From CAWEHU01 sp963808965 (GTDB lineage: Bacteria > Pseudomonadota > Alphaproteobacteria > Acetobacterales > Acetobacteraceae), in NCBI GenBank assembly GCA_963808965.1, contig CAWEHU010000006.1, positions 124,001 to 188,000 on the forward strand: a DNA stretch of 64,000 bases. The letters are read 5' to 3'. The position numbers were made by a program, and so were the translations under genes. A model generated the notes under the pieces. It was given only the letters and a program-made list of their open reading frames with translations, was not told where the DNA came from and did not search any database. Positions 53,834-63,484 of the stretch are shown here, one piece after another. The first letter of the stretch is position 1. Every line of letters begins with the position of its first letter.

Positions 53834-54224
53834 TCATGCCCGCCGGTCCCGCATGTCGGAGCCGCGCTCGCCCTCTTCCAAATCGAAGTCGTCAAGCTTC
53901 TCCATATGCACGGAATGATCGCCATGATGCTGGAGAATGTCGCGCTCTCGCGGACCGGCCGCGCGATCGATGACGTGAATGGTGCTCAGTCCCTCGGCCT
54001 CCGCCACCGCACGCGCGGAACTCGACAGCCTCCTTGAGGCTCATGGGCGTTCCGTCGGAGCGTAGCGGACGCGTCCTCTCGACCTCGCCCGCCCGCGTGG
54101 TCAGGACGATCTCGACCATCGTGCGCCGCGGTTCATCTTCGTCGAAGCGCCGCAGAACCGTCAGGTTCCCTCCCGGGCCCTCCGGCACGGGGTCATGCGG
54201 GTCCATTCTGCGGATCTCGATCAT
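53834..54224 (-). CDS. Hypothetical protein between cyd and act operons, one frameshift
   Basis: ATG 54224 begins MIEIRRMDPHDPVPEGPGGN, then RRTMVEIVLTTRAGEVERTRPLR and MSLKEAVEF. Removing one base at about 54017 continues as ARAVAEAEGLSTIHVIDRAA, RERDILQHHGDHSVHMEKLDD, and EEGERGSDMRDRRA with a stop at 53834; about 129 aa. It is hydrophilic and acidic, without signal or membrane segments. I do not recognise the family. It is divergent from actA, and its nearest neighbours are the two respiratory operons. Confidence 0.6.
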
Positions 54225-54401
54225 CGCGTCCTCCTTGAGCGGAACCGACGCATGGTAGCGCGGTTCGGGCAGCCCTGCGCCAGCGAATTGCAGAGAATCG
54301 AGACGTTCACGTTCCTGCGCAGGAGAAACTTAGCCCAGCCCGCGAAGGTTTTAAGCGAGCCGCGCCAATGTCGGTCTGCGCGCGGGTCAACGCGGGGCGT
54401 G

Positions 54402-55055
54402 ATGGCGGCAATCTTCCGGCCGAGTGCCAATCTCGGAGCAAAGCTCGTGCTGCTATCTCTCGCGGGGGCAGGAATTGCGGGTATCGGGTGGTGGTGGCTC
54501 TGGCCCCGCACCGACTACTCTCGCCAAATTCGGTGGGTGGTGGATCAGCCCGTGCCGTTCAGTCATCAGCACCACGTAGCCGGGCTCGGAATCGATTGTC
54601 GGTTCTGCCACACATCCGTGGAGGTCTCGTCGAATGCAGGTTTGCCGCCAACTTATACCTGCATGACCTGCCACTCTCAGATCTGGACCAATGCCGGCCT
54701 GCTGGAGCCGGTTCGCCAGAGTCTGGCGAACGACCAACCGCTTGTCTGGCACCGGATCACCAACCTGCCGGATTACGTTTATTTTAATCATGCCATCCAC
54801 ACCGCCAAAGGCGTTGGTTGTTCGAGTTGCCACGGCCCGGTGGATACGATGCCGCTGACCTATAAGGCGGAGACGTTCACGATGCAGTTCTGCCTGGATT
54901 GCCACCGCGACCCCGGTCCGAACCTGCGCCCGAAGAATCAGATCTACAACACTGAGTGGCACAGGACAGCGAACACTCCCTCACCGCAGAGTCTCATGGC
55001 GCAATACCACGTTCCTAGCAGAGATTTGACGGACTGCTCCATATGCCATCGGTAG
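54402..55055 (+). CDS. actA: Alternative complex III pentaheme cytochrome c subunit ActA
   Basis: ActA receives electrons within ACIII, the quinol:electron-acceptor oxidoreductase that replaces bc1. The 217-aa product has one N-terminal membrane anchor (LVLLSLAGAGIAGIGWWWLWP) and five CxxCH heme sites: CRFCH, CMTCH, CSSCH, CLDCH and CSICH, as expected for ActA. Additional His residues (FSHQHH, YFNHAIH) are likely axial ligands. The start ATG 54402 follows a possible GTG at 54399. The end overlaps actB by 13 bases. Confidence 0.93.
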   Translation: MAAIFRPSANLGAKLVLLSLAGAGIAGIGWWWLWPRTDYSRQIRWVVDQPVPFSHQHHVAGLGIDCRFCHTSVEVSSNAGLPPTYTCMTCHSQIWTNAGLLEPVRQSLANDQPLVWHRITNLPDYVYFNHAIHTAKGVGCSSCHGPVDTMPLTYKAETFTMQFCLDCHRDPGPNLRPKNQIYNTEWHRTANTPSPQSLMAQYHVPSRDLTDCSICHR

Positions 55056-57931
55056 CCAGCCAGTGGCGGACGCTCAGGCAAAGGGCTGAGGACCCCGCTT
55101 TCGTCGCGCGCGCTGCCCAAGAATTTCCTGGGCTGGCCGAGGCGCTGGCCCGCCCGGCGGAGCGCCGCCATGTCCTCAAGCTCATGGCGGCTGCCTTCGC
55201 CCTCGGCGGGCTCACAGGCTGTGACACGGGCGAGCCGACCGGCGACCTTATTCCGGCCGTGCGTTATCCCCCGAACATCGTACCGGCGCTGCCCAACTTC
55301 TATACTGGCGCCAGCGTGTTGAACGGTTACGCGATCGGCACTGTCGTTTCGCACCAGATGGGCAGGCCCATCAAGGTAGAGGGGAACCCACATCATCCTT
55401 CCAGCCTCGGCGCGACCGACGTGTTCGCGCAGGCGCAGGTGCTGGATTTCTACGATCCCGACCGCGAGGCGCAGATCACGCAACACAGCGTTCCGGCTGG
55501 CCGTCAGACGATGCTGACCGCCCTCGCTGGCGAGCGCGCACGCCTTGCGTCGAACAACGGCGAGGGCCTGCGCATCCTGACCGGAACGGTGACATCGCCA
55601 ACTCTTGCCGCGCAGCTGGACGCGCTGCTCGCTCGCTTTCCGCAAGCGCGTTGGCATCAGTGGGAGGCGATCTCTCGCGACGCCGTCTTAAAAGGAGCGA
55701 TGTTGGCCTATGGGCGACCGGTCGAGGTCATCTATAAGACCGACGCCGCAGATGTGATTCTGGGGCTTGACAGCGACCTCCTGAGTTCCGCGCCTGGCCA
55801 CCTACGTTACGCGCGCGAGTTCGCATCCCGCCGCAATCCGACTCGCACCGCGGCGATGAGCCGGGTCTACGCGGTCGAGCCGGCGCCCACGCTGCTCGGC
55901 TCGGTAGCCGACCACCGTTTTCCCGCAGGTCCGAAGGAGATGCGTCGGATCGTGCAGGCACTCGCGGCGGACATCCTGCAAAGCGGTGATCCGCCTTCCG
56001 ACGCACCGCCCTGGGTACGCGCAGTCGCCGCCGATCTGCTCGCGCATCGCGAGCGCGCGCTGGTGCATGTGGGGCCGCACCAATCGGGCGAAATACACGC
56101 CATCGCGCATGCGATGAACGAGGCGCTGGGTGCGCGCGGGTCTACGCTCGAGCTTATCGAGCCCGTCGCACATCGCGCCACGGATCAGATGAGTTCTCTT
56201 CGCGAACTGGCCGAGGACATGCACGCGGGCCGGGTCCAGACACTGCTGATCCTCGACAGCAACCCGGTGTACACCGCTCCCGGCCCGCTCGATTTCGCCG
56301 AGGCGCTGAAGCGCGTGCCCTTCAGTCTGGCGCTGTCCCGCGCACTCGACGAGACAAGCGAGGCAGTGACCTGGGCCGTGCCCATGACGCACGAATGGGA
56401 GGACTGGAGCGATGCGCGCGGCCATGATGGCACCGCGACCATCATCCAGCCGCAAGCCCTGCCGCTGTACGGCGGGATCAGCCCGCATGTCATGCTGGCA
56501 TTATTTGTCGATGCCGAGCCGCCCACGGCCATCGATCTGGTCGGCGCCACGTGGAAGAGTCATTTCGGGGACGGATTCGACGCCGGATGGCATGACGCCC
56601 TCGCCCAAGGTGTCGTGCCGGGAACCGCCAGCGCGAAAGCGGACGTTCGTCTCCGGGCCGATCTCGCGCGGATGACACTGCCTGCGCCGCCGGACCATGC
56701 TGTTACCGTGCTGTTCCGTCCCGACCCACATCTCTGGGACGGGCGCTTCGCCAATAATCCGTGGCTTCAGGAATTGCCGAGACCGCTGACGAAGCTGACA
56801 TGGGACAATCCTCTGCTGGTCGCGCCGGCGCTTGCGGAGCAATTGAAGCTGGCGAATGGCGATTTGGTGCGCCTGCAAATGGGTGAGCAGGCCGGCATCA
56901 CCGTGCCGGCCTGGGTCCTGCCCGGCTTGGCGGCGGATTGCGTGGTCGCTTCGCTCGGATTTGGGCGCAGGAGGACGGGCGTGATCGGCGAGGGGGCGGG
57001 GTTCGACTTCTATCCGCTTACCGGACGCACCGAGATGCCGGCCCTGCAAAAGGGCGAGAGCTCCGTGCAGCTTGCCTGCACCGACCACCATAACCTTGTG
57101 TTCGATGTGGCCGGCGATTTCGTGCGACACGGCGACCTTGCCGGCTTCCGCGACAACTCGCGTTTTCTTGCCAGCGATAAGCCGGAGCCGCATCTCTATC
57201 GGTGGGTACCGCCCGGGCCGGCAGCGTGGGCGATGAGCGTCGATCTGAACGCCTGTATCGGCTGCAATGCTTGCGTCATCGCCTGCCAAGCCGAAAACAA
57301 CATTCCGACGGTCGGGAAGGCGCAGGTCATTCATGAGCGCGAGATGCATTGGCTGCGCATCGACCGCTACTACGAAGGCGATCCGAACGATCCGGAGATG
57401 TTTTTCCAGCCCGTCCTCTGCATGCACTGCGAGCAGGCGCCCTGCGAGACCGTTTGCCCGGTCGGCGCCACCGTGCACGATTCCGAAGGTCTGAACGTGA
57501 TGGTCTACAACCGCTGCGTCGGCACGCGGTTCTGTTCCAATAACTGTCCCTACAAAGTTCGTCGCTTTAACTACTTCGCCTATGGGCGCGAGCAGCATCG
57601 CCCGGCTGCGTCCTGGAATCCGGACGTGACGGTGCGCGCTCGCGGCGTGATGGAGAAATGCACTTATTGCATCCAACGCATCGCCGAGGCGCGCTTAACG
57701 GCCGACCGCGAGAACCGACCGGTAGCCGAGATACGCACCGCCTGCCAGGCGGCTTGCCCGACCCAGGTCTTCACCTTCGGTAATCTGAAGGACCCAAATA
57801 GCGAGGTCGTCAAGCGTAAGCAGAGCCCGCTCGACTACGCCCTGCTCGAAGAGCAGAACACCAAGCCGCGCACCACGTACGAAGCCCTGATCCGCAACCG
57901 CAATCCGGCCCTCGGAGAGCGGGGCGCATGA
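55043..57931 (+). CDS. actB: Alternative complex III iron-sulfur subunit ActB
   Basis: ActB is a fused molybdopterin-oxidoreductase-like and Fe-S protein on the periplasmic side. The 962-aa product begins with an RRHVLKLMAAAFALGGLTGC export and lipoprotein-like sequence, continues with a catalytic-type B1 domain that lacks evident molybdopterin Cys/Sec ligands in the family, and ends with a B2 ferredoxin-like domain: CIGCNACVIACQAENN, CMHCEQAPCETVCP, CVGTRFCSNNCPYKVRRF, CTYCIQRI and CQAACP. Four clusters are typical. It overlaps actC by 4 bases. Confidence 0.95.
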   Translation: MPSVASQWRTLRQRAEDPAFVARAAQEFPGLAEALARPAERRHVLKLMAAAFALGGLTGCDTGEPTGDLIPAVRYPPNIVPALPNFYTGASVLNGYAIGTVVSHQMGRPIKVEGNPHHPSSLGATDVFAQAQVLDFYDPDREAQITQHSVPAGRQTMLTALAGERARLASNNGEGLRILTGTVTSPTLAAQLDALLARFPQARWHQWEAISRDAVLKGAMLAYGRPVEVIYKTDAADVILGLDSDLLSSAPGHLRYAREFASRRNPTRTAAMSRVYAVEPAPTLLGSVADHRFPAGPKEMRRIVQALAADILQSGDPPSDAPPWVRAVAADLLAHRERALVHVGPHQSGEIHAIAHAMNEALGARGSTLELIEPVAHRATDQMSSLRELAEDMHAGRVQTLLILDSNPVYTAPGPLDFAEALKRVPFSLALSRALDETSEAVTWAVPMTHEWEDWSDARGHDGTATIIQPQALPLYGGISPHVMLALFVDAEPPTAIDLVGATWKSHFGDGFDAGWHDALAQGVVPGTASAKADVRLRADLARMTLPAPPDHAVTVLFRPDPHLWDGRFANNPWLQELPRPLTKLTWDNPLLVAPALAEQLKLANGDLVRLQMGEQAGITVPAWVLPGLAADCVVASLGFGRRRTGVIGEGAGFDFYPLTGRTEMPALQKGESSVQLACTDHHNLVFDVAGDFVRHGDLAGFRDNSRFLASDKPEPHLYRWVPPGPAAWAMSVDLNACIGCNACVIACQAENNIPTVGKAQVIHEREMHWLRIDRYYEGDPNDPEMFFQPVLCMHCEQAPCETVCPVGATVHDSEGLNVMVYNRCVGTRFCSNNCPYKVRRFNYFAYGREQHRPAASWNPDVTVRARGVMEKCTYCIQRIAEARLTADRENRPVAEIRTACQAACPTQVFTFGNLKDPNSEVVKRKQSPLDYALLEEQNTKPRTTYEALIRNRNPALGERGA

Positions 57932-59349
57932 GCGACATTCCCCTCACCGGCGCGATGGCTCCCGGTGAGCCCGCGAGCCGGTCACGCGCCCCGCGTGCGG
58001 ATGATCCCGTGGTGATGCCCGGGCCGACGATCGGCTCGATGACGGACCGGATCTGCGCCATCGCTCTGCGCGAGCGGGCCTTCCTGTGGTGGTGGATCGC
58101 CTTCTTCCCGTGCGCCGGGTTGAGCGCGGTTCTGGTAATTTCGATCCTCTACCTTTTCTACGCTGGGGTCGGTATTTGGGGGATCGACTGGCCGGTCGTA
58201 TGGGGTTTCGCCATCCTCAACTACGTCTGGTGGATCGCGATCGCATCCGGCGGCACGTTCATCTCCGCGCTGTTCTTCCTCGTTCGAGTCGAGTGGCGAA
58301 CGTCGATCAACCGGCTGGCCGAATCCATGACCCTCTTCGCCGCAGCCTGCGCGGGCATCTACCCGATCCTGCATCTGGGTCGGCCATGGTTCTTCTACTG
58401 GTTGTTCCCCTACCCGAACACGATGGCCTTGTGGCCGCAATTTCGGAGTCCCCTGCTGTGGGACTTTTTTGCGATCTTGACCTACGTGATCGCCTCGGTC
58501 CTGTTTTGGTATTTCGGCCTTGTACCGGACCTCGCGGCCATGCGCGATCGCGCTGGCACGCGTCGGAAGCAGGTCTTCTATGGGTGCCTCGCTCTCGGCT
58601 TCCGTGGTTCGGCGCCGCAGTGGCGGCATCTGCACGCGACATATGGCGTGCTGGCGGCGATCATGGCGCCGCTGGTCGTCTCGGTACACAGCATCGTCGG
58701 CCTGGACTTCGCTGGCGCGGCGACGGTCGGCTGGCACTCCACCCAGTTCCCACCTTTCTTCGTATTCGGAGCCCTGCTGTCTGGCTTCGCGATGGTTATC
58801 CTGCTGGTGATCCCGCTGCGTCGGCTGCTCCGGCTGGAGGATTTCATCACCGGCCGGCACATCGACGTGCTGTGCCGGCTGATGCTCGCGAGCAGTCTCG
58901 CGCTCACCTACTCCTATATCATGGATGCGTTCACAACCTTCTACGGCGGGGACAGTGCCGACCGCACGATGTTCATCGAGCGGGTGACCGGTCTCACCTA
59001 TATCTGGGTCTACTGGGGTACGATTCTGTTCAACTTCCTCATACCGCAATTGATGTGGTTCCGGCGCCTCCGCATGAACCAGCCGCTCGTGCTGCTGGTC
59101 TGCCTCGGTATCATCGTCGGCATGTGGCTCGAGCGGTACGAGATCGTGGTGACCAGTCTGCACCGTCCCCATCTGCCATCGTCGTGGGGGGTCTTCCACG
59201 GCTCGCTCTGGGACTGGCTCACGCTGGCCGGGACGGTCGGGCTATTCCTTACCGGGATTTTGCTGGTGGTCCGCTATGTGCCGATAATTTCCATGTACGA
59301 AATGCGCGCACTACTGACGAACAAAGCGAAGGAGCGCGCCAAGCGATGA
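57928..59349 (+). CDS. actC: Alternative complex III NrfD-like membrane subunit ActC
   Basis: ActC is a polytopic NrfD/PsrC-type subunit containing the quinol site. The 473-aa protein has about ten membrane segments after a Pro-rich N-terminus, with WWWIAFFPCAGLSAVLVISILY, NYVWWIAIASGGTFISALFFL, GIYPILHLGRPWFFYWL, and HATYGVLAAIMAPLVVSVHSIVGLDF as recognisable ActC segments. It overlaps actB and actD by 4 bases each, so translation is coupled. Confidence 0.95.
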   Translation: MSDIPLTGAMAPGEPASRSRAPRADDPVVMPGPTIGSMTDRICAIALRERAFLWWWIAFFPCAGLSAVLVISILYLFYAGVGIWGIDWPVVWGFAILNYVWWIAIASGGTFISALFFLVRVEWRTSINRLAESMTLFAAACAGIYPILHLGRPWFFYWLFPYPNTMALWPQFRSPLLWDFFAILTYVIASVLFWYFGLVPDLAAMRDRAGTRRKQVFYGCLALGFRGSAPQWRHLHATYGVLAAIMAPLVVSVHSIVGLDFAGAATVGWHSTQFPPFFVFGALLSGFAMVILLVIPLRRLLRLEDFITGRHIDVLCRLMLASSLALTYSYIMDAFTTFYGGDSADRTMFIERVTGLTYIWVYWGTILFNFLIPQLMWFRRLRMNQPLVLLVCLGIIVGMWLERYEIVVTSLHRPHLPSSWGVFHGSLWDWLTLAGTVGLFLTGILLVVRYVPIISMYEMRALLTNKAKERAKR

Positions 59350-59849
59350 GCGCGATCCTCGCCGCCTTCGACTCCGAGGTCGCGCTGCTCGAGGCATTGC
59401 GCAAACTACGCGCGGAGCAGGTAGGGGAGTTGCAGACCTATACGCCGAAGGTTCTGGAAGGAGAACCGACCGGTTCGCCCCTGCCCCTGATTATTTTTGT
59501 CGCCGGTCTTGCGGGGGCCGTCGCGGCGTTCGCGCTCATGACCTATGCAGATGTCTGGAATTATCCTCTGGACATTGGCGGGCGTCCGAAATTCTCCTGG
59601 CCTTCTTTCGTCCCGATCGCCTTCGAGGTCGGCGTGCTGTGGGCGCTCACGGCAGGATTCTTCGGCTTCTTCGCCGTCAACCGGATGCCGACGCTCTATG
59701 AGCCCGTGGACGAATGCGAGTCTTTCCGGCAGGCCTCCCGCGACGGGTGGTTCATCGCGATCAGGTCGGACGACCCGAAACGACATGCGATAGCGCGGAG
59801 GTTGCTCGACGATCTGCGGCCGGCCGTGGTCGAAGACATCCCGGAATGA
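59346..59849 (+). CDS. actD: Alternative complex III subunit ActD (DUF3341)
   Basis: A 167-aa protein with the DUF3341 pattern: an N-terminal DSEVALLEALRKLRAEQVGELQTYTP, two membrane segments (LPLIIFVAGLAGAVAAFALMTY and IAFEVGVLWALTAGFFGFFAV), and a soluble C-terminus NRMPTLYEPVDECESFRQASRDGWFI. It overlaps actC and actE by 4 bases each. ActD is one of the non-cofactor membrane subunits of ACIII. Confidence 0.92.
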   Translation: MSAILAAFDSEVALLEALRKLRAEQVGELQTYTPKVLEGEPTGSPLPLIIFVAGLAGAVAAFALMTYADVWNYPLDIGGRPKFSWPSFVPIAFEVGVLWALTAGFFGFFAVNRMPTLYEPVDECESFRQASRDGWFIAIRSDDPKRHAIARRLLDDLRPAVVEDIPE

Positions 59850-60337
59850 GGCGAGCGGCCGTGATCGTCGCGACTTGCGCGGCCCTGCTGGCCGGGTGCG
59901 ACGATATGACCGACCAGCCCAAACAAAAGGTCTACACACCGCTCGTCGGCCCGGCGAAGACTCCGAGCGGAACGGTCGAGTATCAGGAGAAACCGGTGCA
60001 GCCCCCACCGGTTACGCTGGCTCTGCTGGAGCGAGGGCAGGAGAGATTTCGCATCTACTGCACCCCGTGCCACTCCGAGTTGGGTGACGGCCGCGGCATG
60101 ATCGTGCAGCGCGGCTTCCCGGCACCTCCCTCGTACCATATCGATCGGCTGAGACAAGCGCCGGTGCAGCACTTCTACGACGTGATCACGAACGGCTATG
60201 GAGCGATGTACTCCTACGCCAATCGCGTGCAGCCAGCAGACCGCTGGGCGATCGCCGCTTACATTCGCGCGTTGCAGCGAAGCCAGAATGCCTCGCTGAG
60301 CGACGTCCCGGCCGACAAGCGCGGAGCGCTGCAATGA
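59846..60337 (+). CDS. actE: Alternative complex III monoheme cytochrome c subunit ActE
   Basis: A 163-aa lipoprotein with a signal sequence ending LLAGC and one heme-binding motif YCTPCHSELGDGRGM. The later MYSYANRVQPADRWAIAAYIRALQRS carries the Met ligand region of a class I cytochrome c (AMYSYA). ActE passes electrons on to the oxidase or a soluble cytochrome c. The start overlaps actD by 4 bases and the end overlaps actF by 4. Confidence 0.93.
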   Translation: MRRAAVIVATCAALLAGCDDMTDQPKQKVYTPLVGPAKTPSGTVEYQEKPVQPPPVTLALLERGQERFRIYCTPCHSELGDGRGMIVQRGFPAPPSYHIDRLRQAPVQHFYDVITNGYGAMYSYANRVQPADRWAIAAYIRALQRSQNASLSDVPADKRGALQ

Positions 60338-61402
60338 CCCGGCGCGATGCGGAGCGTGCAGCCTGGATCACTGGCGGGGTGGGTGTGATCGGCTCCTGCA
60401 TCGGCTGGCTCGTCGCGCCTGCCGCATTCCCGCACGCCTGGCTCGCCGCCGTCGTTTGCTGGATCGGATGGCCGCTGGGCAGCATGGCGCTGATCCTGAC
60501 CCACGCCCTCACCGGCGGACGCTGGGGCGATACGATCCGTCCTTCTCTCGTGCTCGGGATGACGACGCTGCCTCTCCTGCTTCCAGCGGTGATTCCTGTC
60601 CTCGTCGTGATGCACGCGCTGTATCCTTGGATACGGGCGGATGTCGCGCCGCATCTCAAGAACGGCTTCTATCTAAACCTCCCGTTCTTTCTCGGCCGCG
60701 GCGCTGTCTACATGATCATCTGGCTGGGGCTCGGCGGACTCGTGCTACGGACTTCTGCGGCGGCCCGATTCTGAAGCACTCCTTTACCGCATCGCTCCAC
60801 CGGGATTGATCCTTCTGGCCCTCACCGTGAGCTTCGCCGCGATCGACGTGACGATGTCGCTCGATCCCGCGTTCAAATCCAGCGTGTATGGAATGCTGGC
60901 GGCTTGCGAAGGCGCTCTCTTTGCCTTGGCCATTGCCGTGCTCGTGACAGTGATCGTCGCGCCCCCCGCCCCGGAGCGACTGGCGGATCTCGGACGGCTC
61001 ATGCTCGCGCTTCTGATTTTGTGGGCGTATCTCGACTTCATGCAGCTTCTGATCGTCTGGCAATCGGATTTGGCCTCTGAAGCGCCCTGGTATCTGCGCC
61101 GCACGACTGGCGGCTGGGCCATCGTGGCGGGGCTCACCGCCGCGGGCCATTTCTTTCTTCCGTTCTTCGCGTTGCTGTGGCCAGGCGTGCAACGGTCGCG
61201 TCGTGCCATTATGGTCATAGCCGCGCTGCTGGTCGGTATCGAGATTCCGCGCGCGTGGTGGCTCATTTTGCCGGAGAGCAATCGCGGCGCGGGCCTGGTG
61301 GATGTCTTGACCATGCTGGCCATGTTCGGTCTTGCTGCCGGGGTCGCGTTGCGCGCGCCGCTCCTGAGCTTCATGCCGGACGGAGTACGCCGCCATGTCT
61401 GA
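60334..61402 (+). CDS. actF: Alternative complex III membrane subunit ActF, one frameshift
   Basis: ActF is a polytopic subunit related to ActC. Segments: AWLAAVVCWIGWPLGSMALIL, LTHALTGGRWGD, NLPFFLGRGAVYMIIWLGLGG, then LILLALTVSFAAIDVTMSLDP, MLALLILWAYLDFMQLLIVW and YFLRRTTGGWAIV-like (here WYLRRTTGGWAIVAGL). The frame changes at about 60762-60764, where removing one C from CCC joins TSAAA to DSEALLYRIAPPG. About 355 aa when repaired. The end overlaps the next gene by 8 bases. Confidence 0.9.
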
Positions 61403-61769
61403 GGGGAAGGTACTGCCTCCGGCCGGTCACGAAGAGAGCGATATCGGCAGGTGGTTCATCTGGTGCGCGTTCCTGTTCCTGCTCGGCTCGTTGGCCGTGC
61501 TCGTATTCGGTGTCCTTTGGCTATTCCCGTTATCCACCACCGATCGCACATTGCGGCTTCCGCTGCAGGCCTATCCGGCGCCACAGTTGCAGCCGAGTCC
61601 GCGCATGGATATGGCGCGGTTCTACGCACAGGAGATGGAGGCTCTGAACAGCTTCGGTTGGGTGGATCGAACGCATGGCGTCGTGCATATCCCCATCGCC
61701 GAGGCAATGCGTAAAGTGGCCGAGGAAGGTATCCCCGGCTGGCCCGCTCGACAGGAAGCGCAGCGGTGA
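61395..61769 (+). CDS. Small membrane protein of the ACIII-oxidase cluster
   Basis: A 124-aa protein with one membrane segment (WFIWCAFLFLLGSLAVLVFGVLWLF) and a periplasmic tail containing MARFYAQEMEALNSFGWVDRTHGVVHIPIAEAMRKVAEEG. The LNSFGWVDR...IPI...AM pattern recurs in small proteins encoded next to SCO and caa3 genes, so it is probably an assembly factor or accessory subunit. No heme or metal motif is visible. It overlaps actF by 8 bases and the SCO gene by 4. Confidence 0.6.
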   Translation: MSEGKVLPPAGHEESDIGRWFIWCAFLFLLGSLAVLVFGVLWLFPLSTTDRTLRLPLQAYPAPQLQPSPRMDMARFYAQEMEALNSFGWVDRTHGVVHIPIAEAMRKVAEEGIPGWPARQEAQR

Positions 61770-62557
61770 GATGGGCAGCGCCACTCCGGTTTGCGCTGCT
61801 GCTATGCCTACTAGCGGCCCCTGCGCTCGCGGCTAGTGCGCCTGATCTGAGTGCATTCACCTACCGCCAGCAGCTCGGCGGTCGCATCCCGCTCGAAAGC
61901 GTGTTTCAGGATTCGAATGCTCGTTCGATGCGGCTTCGCGACGCCCTTGCCGAACGCCCGACAATCCTGGCACTTGGCTACTTCAATTGCCCCAATCTGT
62001 GCGGCGTGGTGCGCGCCGATCTGTACAACGCGCTCGGCGGGACGGACATGGTGGCCGGACGCGATTACACGCTCATAGCTCTGAGCATCGACCCCACGGA
62101 GACCAGCGTGGACGCGCAGGCGGCGCAGTCGCGGGATACCTCCGCCTTCCCGCTCCCCGGCGCAGCGGTCGGATGGCGCTTCCTGACAGGGCGGGGGGAC
62201 GCGATCGACGCGGTGAAGCGAGCGGTCGGCTTCCGCGACACCTTCGACCCGAAGCAGAAGCAGTTCGTCCACCCCGCCGGGCTCGTTTTCCTCACGCCCC
62301 AAGGCGTCGTGTCGGGCTATCTTCTGGGCGTCGGTTACAGATCCACCGACGTGCGCTTGGGCGTCTTGCGCGCCGGCAGCGGCGGCGTGCAGAAGGCGGC
62401 GCTCCCAGTTCTGTTGCTGTGCTTCCACTACGATCCCGAGACCGGGCGCTACACGCTTGCGATCATGCGTTTGCTGCAGATTGCCGGCGTTATCACCGCG
62501 GCGACGATCGGCGGTACGCTTTACCTCGCGTTCCGGCGCGACAGGACATTCTCATGA
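61766..62557 (+). CDS. SCO1/SenC-type copper chaperone
   Basis: A thioredoxin-fold copper chaperone that helps build the CuA site of cytochrome oxidase. GTG start; signal sequence FALLLCLLAAPALAASA; metal site LGYFNCPNLCGVVRADL (CxxxC) and the third ligand His in KQFVHPAGLVFL. A C-terminal membrane helix (LLQIAGVITAATIGGTLYLAF) tethers it. 263 aa. The start overlaps the previous stop (GTGA) and the end overlaps coxB by 4 bases. Confidence 0.9.
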   Translation: MRWAAPLRFALLLCLLAAPALAASAPDLSAFTYRQQLGGRIPLESVFQDSNARSMRLRDALAERPTILALGYFNCPNLCGVVRADLYNALGGTDMVAGRDYTLIALSIDPTETSVDAQAAQSRDTSAFPLPGAAVGWRFLTGRGDAIDAVKRAVGFRDTFDPKQKQFVHPAGLVFLTPQGVVSGYLLGVGYRSTDVRLGVLRAGSGGVQKAALPVLLLCFHYDPETGRYTLAIMRLLQIAGVITAATIGGTLYLAFRRDRTFS

Positions 62558-63484
62558 AACTCTGGCTGCCGGAAGCGACGAGCAACGCGCCGGAGGTCGA
62601 TGCGCTAATCCTGGCTTTGCTGGCGATCTCCTGCGCCGTCCTCGCGCTCGTCTTCGGGCTGATGTGGACCTATATGTTCCGCTACCGGGCGGGCAGCGGC
62701 ATCGATCGCGGCGCTCTGGCGAAAAAGACGTGGCGGGTTGAATCAGCGTGGACAGCCGTTACCCTGCTCGTGTTCTTCGGCCTGTTCATCTGGGGCGCGG
62801 ATCTTTACGTGCGGCTGTTCCAGCCGCCACAGGACGCGTTAAGAATCTACATCATCGCCAAACAATGGATGTGGAAGGCCGAGCACGACGGCGGCCAGCG
62901 CGAGATCAATGCCGTCCACCTGCCCGTGGGCCGACCCGTGCAGCTCGTGATGACGTCCGAGGACGTAATTCACGACTTCTCCGTCCCGGCGTTTCGCGTC
63001 AAGCACGATGTACTGCCGGACCGCTACGAGACATTGTGGTTCCGCGTGGACAAGCCAGGCACCTATCATCTGTTCTGTACCCGGTTCTGCGGCACCGACC
63101 ACGCCAAAATGACCGGCGAGATCGTCGCGATGCCGGGACCAGACTTTCAGAAATGGCTGGAGCAGAACGGCACCGAAAATAGCCTGGTGTCCGAGGGAAG
63201 CACGCTGTTCATGCGCTACGGTTGCAGCGGTTGCCATGGGGGCCACGGCACCGTGCGCGCGCCCTCTCTGGCGGGCCTTTACGGCAGCCCCGTGCCGCTC
63301 TCCGACGGAAGCATCGTGCGGGCGGATGACCGCTACATACGGGAACTCGATCCTCGCGCCGGAGAAGCAAGTCGTCGCGAGCTACGCGCCCGTGATGCCG
63401 TCCTTCGCCGGACAGATCAGCGAGGAAGACCTGCTCAAGCTCATCGCCTACATCAAGTCATTGGGGCCCGAAAGACAGTCATGA
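62554..63484 (+). CDS. coxB: Cytochrome c oxidase subunit II (caa3 type), one frameshift
   Basis: CoxB takes electrons from cytochrome c through CuA. ATG 62554 begins MKLWLPEATSNAPEVDALI; two membrane segments follow (LILALLAISCAVLALVFGLMW and WTAVTLLVFFGLFIWGADLYV). CuA site: FCTRFCGTDHAKMTG. A fused cytochrome c domain with YGCSGCHGGHG marks the caa3 type. The frame breaks at the GGG 63341-63343; removing one G gives YIRNSILAPEKQVVASYAPV, MPSFAGQISEEDLLKLIAYI and a stop before 63484. Unrepaired, the frame runs on into coxA. About 309 aa when repaired. Confidence 0.92.
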
